Shown: positions 28,404-37,403 of the stretch, in pieces
How positions within the stretch are numbered: the first letter of the stretch is position 1
How the letters are laid out: each line of letters starts with the position of its first letter
Assembly: GCF_046054155.1 (NCBI RefSeq)
Contig: NZ_JBEQCT010000002.1
Location: 698,888-762,887 of the forward strand
Source of the DNA: Celerinatantimonas yamalensis
GTDB taxonomy: Bacteria > Pseudomonadota > Gammaproteobacteria > Enterobacterales > Celerinatantimonadaceae
Length of the DNA: 64,000 bases
Direction: 5' to 3'
Notes under the pieces: generated by a model
Told to the model about the DNA's origin: nothing
The model's input: only the letters and a program-made list of their open reading frames with translations
Databases searched by the model: none
Position numbers and translations under genes: made by a program

Positions 28404-29465
28404 TTAAGGCTTATTGAAACTTAAGCCTTTAAAGCGGCTCAGCGCCACACTTTTCGATGGTGTGAGTTTATTTTTATCGGCTTGAATAAAGAATACTTTT
28501 AGACCTTCTTGCTGCGCGACCGACTGTCCAACCTTTGGTCCTAAACACAGCATAGCCGTCGCCCAAGCGTCACTGACACGCGGATCAGTGCCAAATACCG
28601 AAGCCGATACCAAATCGTGTGTCACAGGAGCTCCACTTCGCGGATCAAGAATGTGTGAATATTCTTTGCCATTTTTATCAAATGAATGATGATAAGTTCC
28701 AGAGGTATCAAGCGTGACACCACTTTCATCATTAATAGTCACAATCCGATAAGGGACTAATCCATCTTTGGCGGGGATGGGCCGCTCAATCGCAATGCGC
28801 CATTTTTCACCTTCAGGTTTATGCCCCTTGATCTTCATATCTCCGCCAAATTCCACCAGATAGTTATGCACCCCATCGGTCTCAAGAATGTGGCTTAACT
28901 TACCGATGGTATATCCTTCTCCCATCGATGAAAAATCAAGCTGCACACCGGGCAGTGTTTTACGAATACGCCCCCCAGCAGCATCGACCTCAACATTAGC
29001 GATACCAATATCCGCTTTAACCGCCGCGATTTGCTGCGCGCTAGGGACATGTAAAACATCGCTCTGGAACCCCCATAAGTCAAACAGCGGACCAATAGTT
29101 GGGTCATAGCACCCATCGGTCTGTTGATTGATCTGCTTGGCGATTTGAATCAATGCAATAAAATCTTTCGACGCTTTTTGCCAGGCAGTTGATGGATTGT
29201 GATTAAACTCAGAGATATATGAATCTTTGCGATAGGTCGACAACTCTTTATCGATACTCGCAAGTTCCTGATTAAACTGTTGACGAACCTTATCCACCGA
29301 TAGCGAATTTTTTGACCACCAGCTAATATGATAAGTCGTGCCTTCAGCATAGCCGGAGACTTTCTCAATTTTGGGCGGCTGACCACACCCCGATAAAACC
29401 GCTGCAGTACCCAGCGTAATGAGGCTTAAGCGACATAGGTGAAATATATTTTTAGGCTTTAGCAT
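28404..29465 (-). CDS. apbE: ApbE family FAD:protein FMN transferase (lipoprotein)
   Basis: A 353-residue protein with a lipobox (VLSGCGQ), so it is lipid-anchored and faces the periplasm. ApbE motifs are present: GTTYHISWW, DFSSMGEGYTIGKL, VEFGGDMKIKGHKP and the metal region SHILDPRSGAPVTHDLVSASV with a later VSDAWATAML. The enzyme attaches FMN covalently to Thr or Ser of proteins such as NqrB/NqrC and RnfG. No target gene is adjacent. A hairpin at 28367-28391 lies 13 bases past the stop but has no T run. Confidence 0.93.
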   Translation of the reverse strand: MLKPKNIFHLCRLSLITLGTAAVLSGCGQPPKIEKVSGYAEGTTYHISWWSKNSLSVDKVRQQFNQELASIDKELSTYRKDSYISEFNHNPSTAWQKASKDFIALIQIAKQINQQTDGCYDPTIGPLFDLWGFQSDVLHVPSAQQIAAVKADIGIANVEVDAAGGRIRKTLPGVQLDFSSMGEGYTIGKLSHILETDGVHNYLVEFGGDMKIKGHKPEGEKWRIAIERPIPAKDGLVPYRIVTINDESGVTLDTSGTYHHSFDKNGKEYSHILDPRSGAPVTHDLVSASVFGTDPRVSDAWATAMLCLGPKVGQSVAQQEGLKVFFIQADKNKLTPSKSVALSRFKGLSFNKP

Positions 29466-29603
29466 GAACAGATCCTGCCCATCATAACAGTGTAGGCAAA
29501 GTCTAACAGCCCCTTTTCAGGGATGCTATAGAGAGACTATTTTTCTTACGCAGCACTTCAAACCTATTACTAATCATAGTGACTCGATTGCAATAATAAG
29601 CAT

Positions 29604-29632
29604 CAAAAATGGCGGTTTAAATCACCGCCATT
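29604..29632 (-). terminator. Rho-independent terminator after the MHS transporter gene
   Basis: A nine-base perfect stem (AATGGCGGT / ACCGCCATT) with a seven-base loop is followed on the minus strand by five T. It lies 25 bases after the stop of the transporter gene. Confidence 0.8.
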
Positions 29633-29656
29633 GACCTGCTGATAAACGAACAGTTT

Positions 29657-30991
29657 CTAAATAGGTGAAGCGGCAAGTTCTAATCTTGGGCGAAAACGAA
29701 TCACCGCGAAGCTTGCCAATACCCCAACCACACACACCGCGGATACATAATAACTGGGTGCCAACACATCTTCGCGGATCAAGGCACTGACCAGCATCGG
29801 GGTGGTACCACCAAAGATGGCATACGCAACATTATACGAAAATGACAGCCCAGAGAAACGAATCGCTGCGGGAAAACTCTTCACCGCAATAGCCGGGACC
29901 ACCCCAGATACACCGACAAAGAACCCCACGACCGCATACATCGGGAATAATAACGAGGTATCATGTAACATCGTGCGATAAAAGATCGAGTAGCTCACCG
30001 CCAGTCCAATGCTAAAAATGGCCATAATGGGTCCATTACCAAATTTGTCGGCCAGCGCCCCCGCCACCACACAGCCCACTAACAGACAAATAATCGCGAC
30101 GCTATTCGCTTCTAATGATGTTTGTGGGTCTAAATGAGCAACTTTTTGCAACAAAGATGGCGTCATCAAAATGGTCACCACAATCGCCGCAGTGAGTACC
30201 CACGTAACGGCCATAGATACCAATACCGACGGTGTATACTCTTTAAGTACGGTTTTAATTGGCAACTCTTCACTTAATTCTTGGCTCTGTTGCATGGCTT
30301 TAAAAATCGGCGTTTCATGCAGCCAGCGACGCAAATACATCGTAATGAAGCCAAACACACCGCCCAGCAAAAATGGCAAGCGCCAGCCGTATTGGTGGAT
30401 CTGTTCAGCACTTAGAACCGAATGCACGCCCGTTGCCACCAGTGAACCGATCAAGATCCCAGCCACAAGACCTGCTGACAAAGTCCCACACGCTAAACCA
30501 GTATGACGTTTTGAAACATGTTCTGTGACAAAAACCCAAGCACCAGGTGCTTCGCCACCGATTGCGGCCCCTTGCAACACTCGGCACATTAACAATAACA
30601 GTGGAGCCCAAATACCAATTGACGCATATGTTGGCATTAATCCAATTAAGGTTGTGGGAACCGCCATTAAAAAGATACTCAACATGAACATCCGCTTACG
30701 GCCTAACAGATCGCCAAAATGCGCCATGATAATACCGCCTAGAGGACGAGCAAGGTAACCGGCGGCAAAAATCCCGTATGTTTGTACTTGGCGCAACCAT
30801 TCTGGCATATCCGTTGGGAAAAACAGGCTTCCCACCACATTGGCAAAGTAGACAAAAATAACAAAATCATAAAATTCTAACGCACCACCTAAAGCAGACA
30901 AGCTTAGTGTTTTACCGTCACTCCAACTAAGCCGATGAGAATGCAGGACCTCTTCAGTTGATGCCATCGTGTGTTTGTCACTTGCTTCCAT
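29657..30991 (-). CDS. MFS transporter, metabolite:H+ symporter (MHS) family
   Basis: A 444-residue protein with twelve predicted helices and MHS features: GGALEFYDFVIFVYFA in helix 1, GYLARPLGGIIMAHFGDLLGRKR (in pieces) as motif A, and RVLQGAAIGGEAPGAWVFVTEH as the motif around helix 5. MHS carriers import organic acids or betaines such as citrate, alpha-ketoglutarate, shikimate or proline/betaine. The substrate cannot be told. It is a single gene with its own terminator. Confidence 0.87.
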   Translation of the reverse strand: MEASDKHTMASTEEVLHSHRLSWSDGKTLSLSALGGALEFYDFVIFVYFANVVGSLFFPTDMPEWLRQVQTYGIFAAGYLARPLGGIIMAHFGDLLGRKRMFMLSIFLMAVPTTLIGLMPTYASIGIWAPLLLLMCRVLQGAAIGGEAPGAWVFVTEHVSKRHTGLACGTLSAGLVAGILIGSLVATGVHSVLSAEQIHQYGWRLPFLLGGVFGFITMYLRRWLHETPIFKAMQQSQELSEELPIKTVLKEYTPSVLVSMAVTWVLTAAIVVTILMTPSLLQKVAHLDPQTSLEANSVAIICLLVGCVVAGALADKFGNGPIMAIFSIGLAVSYSIFYRTMLHDTSLLFPMYAVVGFFVGVSGVVPAIAVKSFPAAIRFSGLSFSYNVAYAIFGGTTPMLVSALIREDVLAPSYYVSAVCVVGVLASFAVIRFRPRLELAASPI

Positions 30992-31709
30992 TTTTCAATC
31001 ATCCATTAATTGCTAAAATTATGATTTTATTAAAAATAAATACCAAAAAATAAGCCATTAACTTAATAAGTATTTTAAATAAACAGCTTAAATGGAAATT
31101 TATTACCACATTCAATTATAATACGTTCAACTGTTGCCAAAATAAAGTAAATCATAGTTAATTCTTATGCCAAATTGGCATGTAGCGTCAAATATCACCC
31201 CAATTGTGTTTATTTTCGGTCATATTTATCAGCTTCCAAAAACAAGTGCTCACCAAACAGACACAGCCACTCGTAAACATACATCTTCTCGCAACTGTTA
31301 AACTAACGATCTAGCCACACTCAAAAACTAACCATCAATTGATTACTGGCAGAGTTTGGCATCGATCTACTGCTTTAAAGGCTGCTTTTCGGTTCTGTAA
31401 AATCGAACAGACCCACGCCACAACATACTACAACCGTGCGCAAAGACACTTTCATAAGTGAAAAATGCAACCGAATCAACGCGCAAAATCATTTCGAATG
31501 ACAGCAACGAGTATGCGTTATTCACCAATATGTCAGCCAATTTTGCGCAATGCGCAGGCGTTTGAATCATCGGAATCGATGACTAACAAGCGCCAAACAA
31601 AAGCGGCGCTATCCCTAATATTAAGCTCTGCAAATGACATCGATGAGCTAACTGAAGTGAACGGCGATACCACATTACAGATAAACGCCCCTCTGACAAA
31701 AGGATGTAG
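30992..31709. other. Long intergenic region
   Basis: About 720 AT-rich then more balanced bases with no gene I can support. A plus frame at 31465-31725 and minus frames at 31367-31570 and 31583-31828 are open but overlap each other and have no ribosome site or domain. The promoter of the MHS gene must lie near 31,000-31,100. Confidence 0.4.
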
Positions 31710-31937
31710 ATGTATACGGGGATGAAGACAATGCCAAAGCGCAAAGCCATTGACGATGTACGCGAGTCTTTCGCGAGAATAGATGAAATAAGGCGATTTA
31801 ATTTATATGAAAAGCAACGAACAATCATCAGCCTTGCCCATAATGGCAGCAGCCCAAAAGCTAACGAATGCTGCGGCCAAATTAGCCACTATGCTACAAT
31901 CACAATCGTCTCTCGTTTTAACAAGGTTGAAGGTTGA
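31710..31937 (+). CDS. Possible small basic protein, 75 residues
   Basis: An ATG at 31710 stands six bases after AAAGGA. The first half is charged and helical (MPKRKAIDDVRESFARIDEI, then RRFNLYEKQ), a little like the helical end of PA3496-type small proteins. The second half looks random and Cys-containing. Its stop lies directly before the nfsA ATG, so it could be a leader gene coupled to nfsA. The evidence is thin. Confidence 0.3.
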   Translation: MYTGMKTMPKRKAIDDVRESFARIDEIRRFNLYEKQRTIISLAHNGSSPKANECCGQISHYATITIVSRFNKVEG

Positions 31938-32666
31938 ATGATGAATCAAACCATTGAGTTACTCTGTCGCCACACATCCATTCGAAAATTCACAGACAAG
32001 CCAATTGAAACGGAGCAGCTCAACGCTATTTTAGTGGCTGCTCAAGCCGCCTCGACATCAAGCTTTCTGCAAGCCAGTAGCATCATTCGCATAACCGACT
32101 CAAACAAGCGGGCCGAATTAGTCAAGCTGAGTGGCAACCAACCGTGGGTCGGAGAAGCCGCTGAATTTTTTGTCTGGTGTGCTGATTTTCACCGCCATCA
32201 GCAAATTGCGCCTGATGCTAAATTAGGGTTTACCGAGCAGCTGTTGATTGGTGCAGTCGACACCGCATTGATGGCACAAAATGCGCTGACTGCCGCGGAA
32301 TCACTGGGATTAGGTGGTGTATTTATTGGCGGCCTACGTAATAGCCCAAATGAAGTGGTCGAGTTGTTGAATCTTCCCCAACAGGTGCTCCCACTATTTG
32401 GCATGTGTTTAGGCCATCCAGCGCAGCAACCTAGCATTCGTCCGCGCTTACCACAATCGCTAGTCGTTCATGAAAATAGTTACGCAGAAGAGCTCGATGG
32501 CGATCAATTGGCTCAATATGATGCCAAAGTCCGTGATTATTACACCCATCGCGCTGGCGCTGATAAGATCATGAGCTGGAGTGATCAGATCACCGCTATT
32601 TTAGCTAAAGAGTCACGCCCATATATGCAATCCTTCGTTCAATCACAAGGTTTTGCCACTAAATAA
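31938..32666 (+). CDS. nfsA: Oxygen-insensitive NADPH nitroreductase (NfsA type)
   Basis: A 242-residue FMN flavoprotein. The opening CRHTSIRKFTDKPIETEQL, the FMN-contact block QAASTSSFLQASSIIRI, GLGGVFIGGLRNSP and FGMCLGHPAQ are those of NfsA. The C-terminal part has the Arg-rich NADPH region (PSIRPRLPQSLVVHEN). It makes two-electron reductions of nitroaromatics, quinones and chromate in the cytosol. Two ATG codons stand in tandem (31938 and 31941) and either may be used. A weak inverted repeat follows at 32673-32704. Confidence 0.92.
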   Translation: MMNQTIELLCRHTSIRKFTDKPIETEQLNAILVAAQAASTSSFLQASSIIRITDSNKRAELVKLSGNQPWVGEAAEFFVWCADFHRHQQIAPDAKLGFTEQLLIGAVDTALMAQNALTAAESLGLGGVFIGGLRNSPNEVVELLNLPQQVLPLFGMCLGHPAQQPSIRPRLPQSLVVHENSYAEELDGDQLAQYDAKVRDYYTHRAGADKIMSWSDQITAILAKESRPYMQSFVQSQGFATK

Positions 32667-32672
32667 GATGAC

Positions 32673-32704
32673 ACCCAGCCACGCTGAAGTCACTGTAGCT
32701 GGGT
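32673..32704 (+). terminator. Possible hairpin after nfsA
   Basis: ACCCAGC and GCTGGGT form a seven-base stem around an 18-base loop seven bases after the nfsA stop. There is no T run, so it is a weak terminator candidate. Confidence 0.3.
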
Positions 32705-32849
32705 AAACATCAACACACCCAAGAGGATAGCTAGGCGACAGCCCTATTAATAATGCACCATCTCTTATAAAGAATTCATCAATAGGGGCGGTCTCATATT
32801 ATCAAAACCGATTCATATTGACTCTGTGACTAAGTAAAGCGAATCACGA

Positions 32850-34073
32850 TCACTCCTTCTCATCAAACCATTGTAATAGAACCGCTAATTTTTTGGCCTG
32901 ATGATTAAGCTCTTGCTGTTGATTCGATTTAAATACAGCGGGTAATCGCTGTAATATATACAACCATCGAAGTGGATAGTAGCAATAAACAAAAGGTGAA
33001 TGGCGGCTCACGGGAAACTGAAGGCTAATATTGGTTTTGCTTGGAAAGATCTTGCGCGTTAGTATCCAGATCTTGTGCCACCAGCCATCACGCATCAAGT
33101 TGCTGAGCAGGATCTGATCGCCTCTAGCGTGGTAGTCTTGTAAAGTCAGCTCATAAAAGTACTTGGCATCTTGGGCTAATGCTTGACCACCACGACCAAC
33201 GGTTTGTAACCCTTGAATATCGACACGCTCATCATAAAGCTTGAGCATATACAAAACCAGTGAGCAGCCATCACATCCCCCGCCCTCCTCAGCCTTTTGC
33301 CAAAACAGTGCCCAGTCGATCGGTTCTTTTTGAATTAAAAAAGCAATGTCTGATAGGATTAATGGGCCATTATTGAACTTATGATCATAGCTGGCATGGA
33401 TAATTAAATGCAGCAGTAAATCAGTCGCCGACATAAAGTGAATGGTACGACCTGCCATATCAACGTCCCGACAGCGCGCCCAAAAATGGGGATCAGTGGT
33501 TAAATCTTCTCCAGGCCAATCATCAGGGTTTAATACTTTATTATGCAGTTCCACCACCACTTGACTAGGGGATTGCAGCGGCATGAGGTGCTTAAGCATT
33601 GCTTGAGCGCTTTGGACGTCCCCTTGATATTTAGGTGGATGCACATACCCTTGCGCCAATAAAAGTTGATAAGCCGCCATGAGCTGCTCATCAGGGATCA
33701 ATAAATCAATATCTCGCATCGGTCTTAACGCGGGATTAGGATAGACAAAGTAAGACAAATAACTGCCCTTTAATGCGATATGAGCAATCCCCGCTTGCTC
33801 TAACAGTTGGTGTAACTTCAACAGCTCTGCTTGCATCGTTAAGCCGCGTATCACGGCGCGTTGATAGTATTCTTTGAGTGTTTGCCAAAGTACCGCCGGC
33901 AACTGTAATTTCTTTTCTTTCAATCGCCAATAAAGAAGCGGTGCAATCCGATGCTCTCGGGCCATATGAATCAGCTGTTGCCAATGTGCATCAGTTAAAA
34001 CCGCCAGTTGACTCGCCGTTATGCTGTCCTTCGGCGAAATCAATTCAAGTAAAATGGCTTTCATATCACTCAT
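32850..34073 (-). CDS. Nucleotidyltransferase-family protein (NTP_transf_5) of the lasso-peptide cluster
   Basis: A 407-residue protein of the PF14907 type. The nucleotidyltransferase core has ALKGSYLSYF and MRDIDLLIPDEQ (metal Asp pair near residues 119-121), then HNKVLNPDDWPG and a helical C-terminal half with LLLHLIIHASYDHKFNNGPL. In Bacillales lasso clusters such an enzyme works with an HPr-kinase-like kinase to extend the phosphate on the peptide C terminus. The same pair is present here. It is last in the operon B1-B2-exporter-NTase and overlaps the exporter stop by four bases. Confidence 0.82.
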   Translation of the reverse strand: MSDMKAILLELISPKDSITASQLAVLTDAHWQQLIHMAREHRIAPLLYWRLKEKKLQLPAVLWQTLKEYYQRAVIRGLTMQAELLKLHQLLEQAGIAHIALKGSYLSYFVYPNPALRPMRDIDLLIPDEQLMAAYQLLLAQGYVHPPKYQGDVQSAQAMLKHLMPLQSPSQVVVELHNKVLNPDDWPGEDLTTDPHFWARCRDVDMAGRTIHFMSATDLLLHLIIHASYDHKFNNGPLILSDIAFLIQKEPIDWALFWQKAEEGGGCDGCSLVLYMLKLYDERVDIQGLQTVGRGGQALAQDAKYFYELTLQDYHARGDQILLSNLMRDGWWHKIWILTRKIFPSKTNISLQFPVSRHSPFVYCYYPLRWLYILQRLPAVFKSNQQQELNHQAKKLAVLLQWFDEKE

Positions 34074-35806
34074 TCGCAGCTACTCTGTGGTTGTCTTAAG
34101 CTCTGCCAGCTGCCTTGAGCAATTACTTGCCCGTTAGCCAACTTGATCACTTGGTCGGCATGTTCAAGAGTGGGAAGTCGATGGCCAATCACCACCAGAG
34201 TTAAATGACCATGAAGATTCTCAATCGCTTCTCTGATCCGAGATTCATTTTCCATATCAAGTGCACTGGTCGCTTCATCCAGAATTAATAACGCCGGACG
34301 TTTCAATAATGCTCTTGCTAAAACAATACGTTGTCGTTCACCACCGGAAAGCCTGACACCCCCATCCCCAACTTGAGTATCCAACTGAGCGGGTAGCTGA
34401 ACGACAAATTCTGCGGCGGCTAACTTTAACGCATCCAATAAATCGTCTTCGCTGGCAGATGGATTGCCCCACAACAAATTATTACGAATGGTATCATTAA
34501 ATAGAAAAATATCCTGAGGGACATAGGCCACCGAGCGGCGCCAGCTATGACGAAAATTTCCTGTAAGTTCAGTATCATCAACACGAATCAGACCGTTACT
34601 ACTTTCCAGTAATCCCATCAACAAGTCTGCTAAGGTGCTTTTACCCGCACCTGAGTGACCGATAATCGCAGTGGTAGTGCGCGCACGCAGTGTGATCGAA
34701 ATATGTTTAAGCGCATCTTGATTTTCTTCATCATAACGAAATGAGACATTCTCAAAGGTAATCGCGCGGTGCAAAGACACCATCGCACTATCTCGTGGGG
34801 CTGTTGGTTCACCGTAGCGTTGATAAAGTGCTTGTAAGTGCTGCGCTTGAGTAAATGCTGGCAGTGCATGTAAACAATGATGGAGCTGCTGCTGCGCGGA
34901 CATAAACAGGGGGATCATCCGACTAAAAATAATCACCAGAGTCAATAATTGCGCAATATGCAAATGCCATAGTTCTAACCCAACAAACAGATAAATAATC
35001 AGCAACATCGCCCCGCCAATCTGAAATAAACCCTTGGCAAGACTCGTATCGATTTGAAAATTTAATTGCTGCTGACGTAATGTGCCCATAATGGTTTTAA
35101 ATCGCTCAACAAACGCATGTTCTCGACCAAGAATTTTAGCCAATTTAATACCAGCTAGACTTTGTTGAACATTACTTTGCATCGCTTGATTGGCTTCACC
35201 AAGCTGATGCCCGAGCGATAACGCGCGTTTACGTTGGCCACTTAACACCCATAACATCGCGCCACCGCTGATGAAAGCCAATAATGTGATAGGCCAAGAT
35301 AGGCTAAAAGCGACCACCAAATAAGCGACCATTGTCACCATTGAAGCAAGTAGTCCAAGGGTGAAATGAAAGCCCATTCCCACTCGGTTAATATCGGTTA
35401 ATAGGCTATTCGCTTGTTCTGCTTGGCTTTGCATAGCAAGCCATTTCCACTCAGTGTTTAGCAATAATGAAAAATTCTTTAAACGCATCGTATCAACAAG
35501 TTGATACTGCATTGTTGCACTCATTTGTTCTCGAAAATATTGCAGTATCACTCGAACCACTATCAAAAATAAGACCGTTCCCATTAATGTGGTTAATGAA
35601 AAATGTAAGCCAAAATTTGCTAATTTTTCAATTAGTTGAGGCTGTTCACTCACTTCATTGGTTTGTAGTGATTGTAATAATGGGACTAACAACAAGACCC
35701 CGAATCCTTCCGTGATACCGGTCAGTACCATTAGCATTAATAGTAAGCCAACACGCCGATATGACACCATTTGCAGTAATGCCCGTATTACCTTCAACAA
35801 TTGCAT
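34070..35806 (-). CDS. ABC transporter, fused permease-ATPase (lasso peptide exporter, D protein)
   Basis: A 578-residue half transporter. Six membrane helices (about 1-310) precede an ATPase domain with Walker A GHSGAGKST (from residue 383), signature LSGGERQR, Walker B LLILDEATSALD and the H-loop VVIGHR. The start at 35806 has AGGA eight bases upstream and lies four bases after the B2 stop. Lasso D proteins export the mature peptide and give immunity. Its place between B2 and the nucleotidyltransferase supports that role. No N-terminal peptidase domain is present, in line with a separate B2 protease. Confidence 0.88.
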   Translation of the reverse strand: MQLLKVIRALLQMVSYRRVGLLLMLMVLTGITEGFGVLLLVPLLQSLQTNEVSEQPQLIEKLANFGLHFSLTTLMGTVLFLIVVRVILQYFREQMSATMQYQLVDTMRLKNFSLLLNTEWKWLAMQSQAEQANSLLTDINRVGMGFHFTLGLLASMVTMVAYLVVAFSLSWPITLLAFISGGAMLWVLSGQRKRALSLGHQLGEANQAMQSNVQQSLAGIKLAKILGREHAFVERFKTIMGTLRQQQLNFQIDTSLAKGLFQIGGAMLLIIYLFVGLELWHLHIAQLLTLVIIFSRMIPLFMSAQQQLHHCLHALPAFTQAQHLQALYQRYGEPTAPRDSAMVSLHRAITFENVSFRYDEENQDALKHISITLRARTTTAIIGHSGAGKSTLADLLMGLLESSNGLIRVDDTELTGNFRHSWRRSVAYVPQDIFLFNDTIRNNLLWGNPSASEDDLLDALKLAAAEFVVQLPAQLDTQVGDGGVRLSGGERQRIVLARALLKRPALLILDEATSALDMENESRIREAIENLHGHLTLVVIGHRLPTLEHADQVIKLANGQVIAQGSWQSLRQPQSSCE

Positions 35807-35810
35807 CAAA

Positions 35811-36278
35811 TTAAGTCCTTGATTGACGCTCAAATAAAAAGGCATTCATGACAGTAAACTGATTAAAGCTATAACCCCCGCTGACACGAATTTGCCCTGC
35901 AACGACCCATGCGTGGGCACTCAATTCATGCTGATGATCTTTAGCTAAGCCAAAAAAAAGTGTGCCGGGGATACCATAAAGCCCGAGTAATACTCGAGCG
36001 GTAATCGCTTGCGGAAAACAGTTGGAATTCCAAGGCGTATATACAGCCATACCTTGCACCACGCGACTAATTTGCTGGGCTCGTCTTTGCTGCGTATCGC
36101 TCAACAGCGGCACCCAATACTGATTGCCCTGTGGCGTACCTAATCGACTAGCCAATAGCCGAAAAGGCAGAGTAAAGATCATCAACTTCGTCAGACCGAG
36201 TAGCACCCAGACTGGCGCAGCCCAAAGCTTCACAAAGTAAGTTTGCCGAGCAAATTTATGAAACGCTTGGATCAGCAC
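35811..36278 (-). CDS. Lasso peptide biosynthesis B2 protease (transglutaminase-like)
   Basis: A 155-residue Transglut_core3 protein that cuts the leader from the lasso precursor. The catalytic Cys87 stands in NSNCFPQAITARVLL and His122 in SAHAWVVAG. The family's third residue is less fixed, and no Asp is apparent after His122, where the chain reads RVSGGYSFNQFTV. The first 40 residues contain a hydrophobic amphipathic stretch, common in B2. Its start overlaps the end of B1 by 23 bases. The pairing of a separate B1 and B2 is the split-B type of lasso cluster. Confidence 0.88.
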   Translation of the reverse strand: MLIQAFHKFARQTYFVKLWAAPVWVLLGLTKLMIFTLPFRLLASRLGTPQGNQYWVPLLSDTQQRRAQQISRVVQGMAVYTPWNSNCFPQAITARVLLGLYGIPGTLFFGLAKDHQHELSAHAWVVAGQIRVSGGYSFNQFTVMNAFLFERQSRT

Positions 36279-36561
36279 TTTTTATTACCAAGTTGTTGTT
36301 AATAAGCGATTGGCAAAACGCAATGACATCATGTTGGCACTGTGCATGTGCAATCTCGTATTCATCACAAAGCTTGACTACAAGCCCTCTTATGCGGATA
36401 GGTTCTGCTAATAATTGCCAAATTTGGTTACCCGCACCACCGATACCATAGTAGTTGCCACTTTCAAGATCCATCATCACGGTTTCACCATCCATCTTGG
36501 TAAAAATCTGTTCAGGATTACGCTGTAAGCAAGTATCAAGGGTTAAATCTGTCATCGCCAT
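36256..36561 (-). CDS. PqqD-like RiPP recognition element (lasso B1)
   Basis: About 101 residues of the PqqD fold. Typical blocks are VMMDLESGNYYGIGGAGNQIW, split here as DLESGNYYGIGG and IWQLL, and LVVKLCDEYEI. B1 proteins bind the leader of the precursor and present it to B2 and the cyclase. ATG at 36561 stands six bases after AGGA. Earlier and later in-frame Met codons are close, so the start is uncertain by a few residues. It begins the minus-strand operon B1-B2-D-NTase. Confidence 0.87.
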   Translation of the reverse strand: MAMTDLTLDTCLQRNPEQIFTKMDGETVMMDLESGNYYGIGGAGNQIWQLLAEPIRIRGLVVKLCDEYEIAHAQCQHDVIAFCQSLINNNLVIKSADPSVS

Positions 36562-36944
36562 GCTCATTCCTATTGATTGTCGCTTATCCAAAAGACTACA
36601 CATGAAATTAAACTCTATGAACTTTTAACATCTATTGACAAAAAAATCATCATTCAAACTTAAAAAAGTACTTATTTAAGGTATTCATCCGGTTCAATTC
36701 AAATTAACCTCATTCTACATATAGCTTGTATATGAGCATCTAACAAATGGAGAATATGAGTAACACAGCATTCGTGATATACATGCCCCATACAATTAAT
36801 ATTCGTAAGTGTTTATATCAATACAGATAATGGGTATATCTGTCTATGAGCCAAAAGGTAAAAGGTAAAAGTGTATCCAGTTCGACCGAAACGGCATTAA
36901 CAGGGTTATTGGTTACATCAACCTATTAAATTTATTATATATTT

Positions 36945-37211
36945 TTATTTACAGTCTTTTATATGATTTCGGATACTTACAAGATCAATGATAAATCGGT
37001 GATCATCCACACGTTTAAGGGTGAATGTGCATCCATGGTTATGGCGACGTTCACACCCATGCGGTATTAGATTACGGTTAACCTCGTTTATTTCTATATG
37101 TGTCCACATAAGTCCTGTTCCATATTGGATGAGCCATGTTGGACTGACGATGACATGAACAAACTTAACGCCGAGGACTCGATGAATACAGTGCTCTCGA
37201 TAACTAATCAT
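36945..37211 (-). CDS. Possible hypothetical protein, 88 residues
   Basis: I do not recognise it. The frame starts with ATG at 37211 without a good ribosome site and gives a His-, Ile- and Arg-rich chain with four Cys. It sits upstream of the B1 operon, on its strand, and 384 bases from it. It could be a broken gene or chance. It does not look like a lasso precursor. Confidence 0.2.
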   Translation of the reverse strand: MISYREHCIHRVLGVKFVHVIVSPTWLIQYGTGLMWTHIEINEVNRNLIPHGCERRHNHGCTFTLKRVDDHRFIIDLVSIRNHIKDCK

Positions 37212-37274
37212 TTTTTAGCAATGAACTCGGGCACGATACAATGATTGGAATATCCATTGAGCGCAAATTTTTGA

Positions 37275-37355
37275 TCAGTGACTCGACCCATTGACGGATA
37301 GAGCATCTAAAACTGCAATTAAATTTCCACCATTCAGATTGTTAAATAATTTCAT
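37275..37355 (-). CDS. Weak candidate for a lasso precursor, 26 residues
   Basis: A short frame upstream of the B1 operon, reading away from the C gene. Its last 18 residues begin GGNLIAVLD, which has Gly first and Asp at position 9, the geometry for a nine-residue macrolactam ring, and a ten-residue-long tail rich in Ser, Asn and Gly. Against it, the leader would be only eight residues, with no Thr at -2 and no YxxP motif, and the ribosome site (AAGTGG) is poor. Treat it as a lead only. Confidence 0.15.
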   Translation of the reverse strand: MKLFNNLNGGNLIAVLDALSVNGSSH

Positions 37356-37403
37356 TACCACTTATGATTAAACTATTATCTAATATCAAAGGTATTTCAT
37401 TTA

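Larger units (their letters stand above)
36562..37403. other. Gap between lasso B1 and C genes; expected site of the precursor gene
   Basis: About 840 AT-rich bases lie between the divergent B1 and C genes. I read all six frames. No ORF shows a standard lasso leader (YxxPxL then Thr at -2 before a Gly) joined to a ring-forming core. Short open frames with ATG are 36747-36830 plus (27 residues), 36846-36929 plus (27 residues, Ser/Thr rich, no acidic residue after Glu15), 36963-37070 plus (35 residues), 36945-37211 minus and 37275-37355 minus. The promoters of the B1 operon and of C must also be here. Confidence 0.6.

Noticed and set aside
31465..31725. 86-residue plus frame and overlapping minus frames upstream of nfsA
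   Set aside because: Overlapping open frames on both strands with no start signal or domain; best read as non-coding.
36846..36929. 27-codon Ser/Thr-rich plus-strand frame before the lasso C gene, considered as the precursor
   Set aside because: It has no ribosome site, no YxxPxL leader motif and no acidic residue placed to close a ring.
36945..37211. 88-residue minus frame considered as a lasso precursor because of a PxxLxxxG-like stretch
   Set aside because: The Tyr of the leader motif is absent, no Thr-x-Gly junction is followed by a ring acid at 7-9, and the length is too great.
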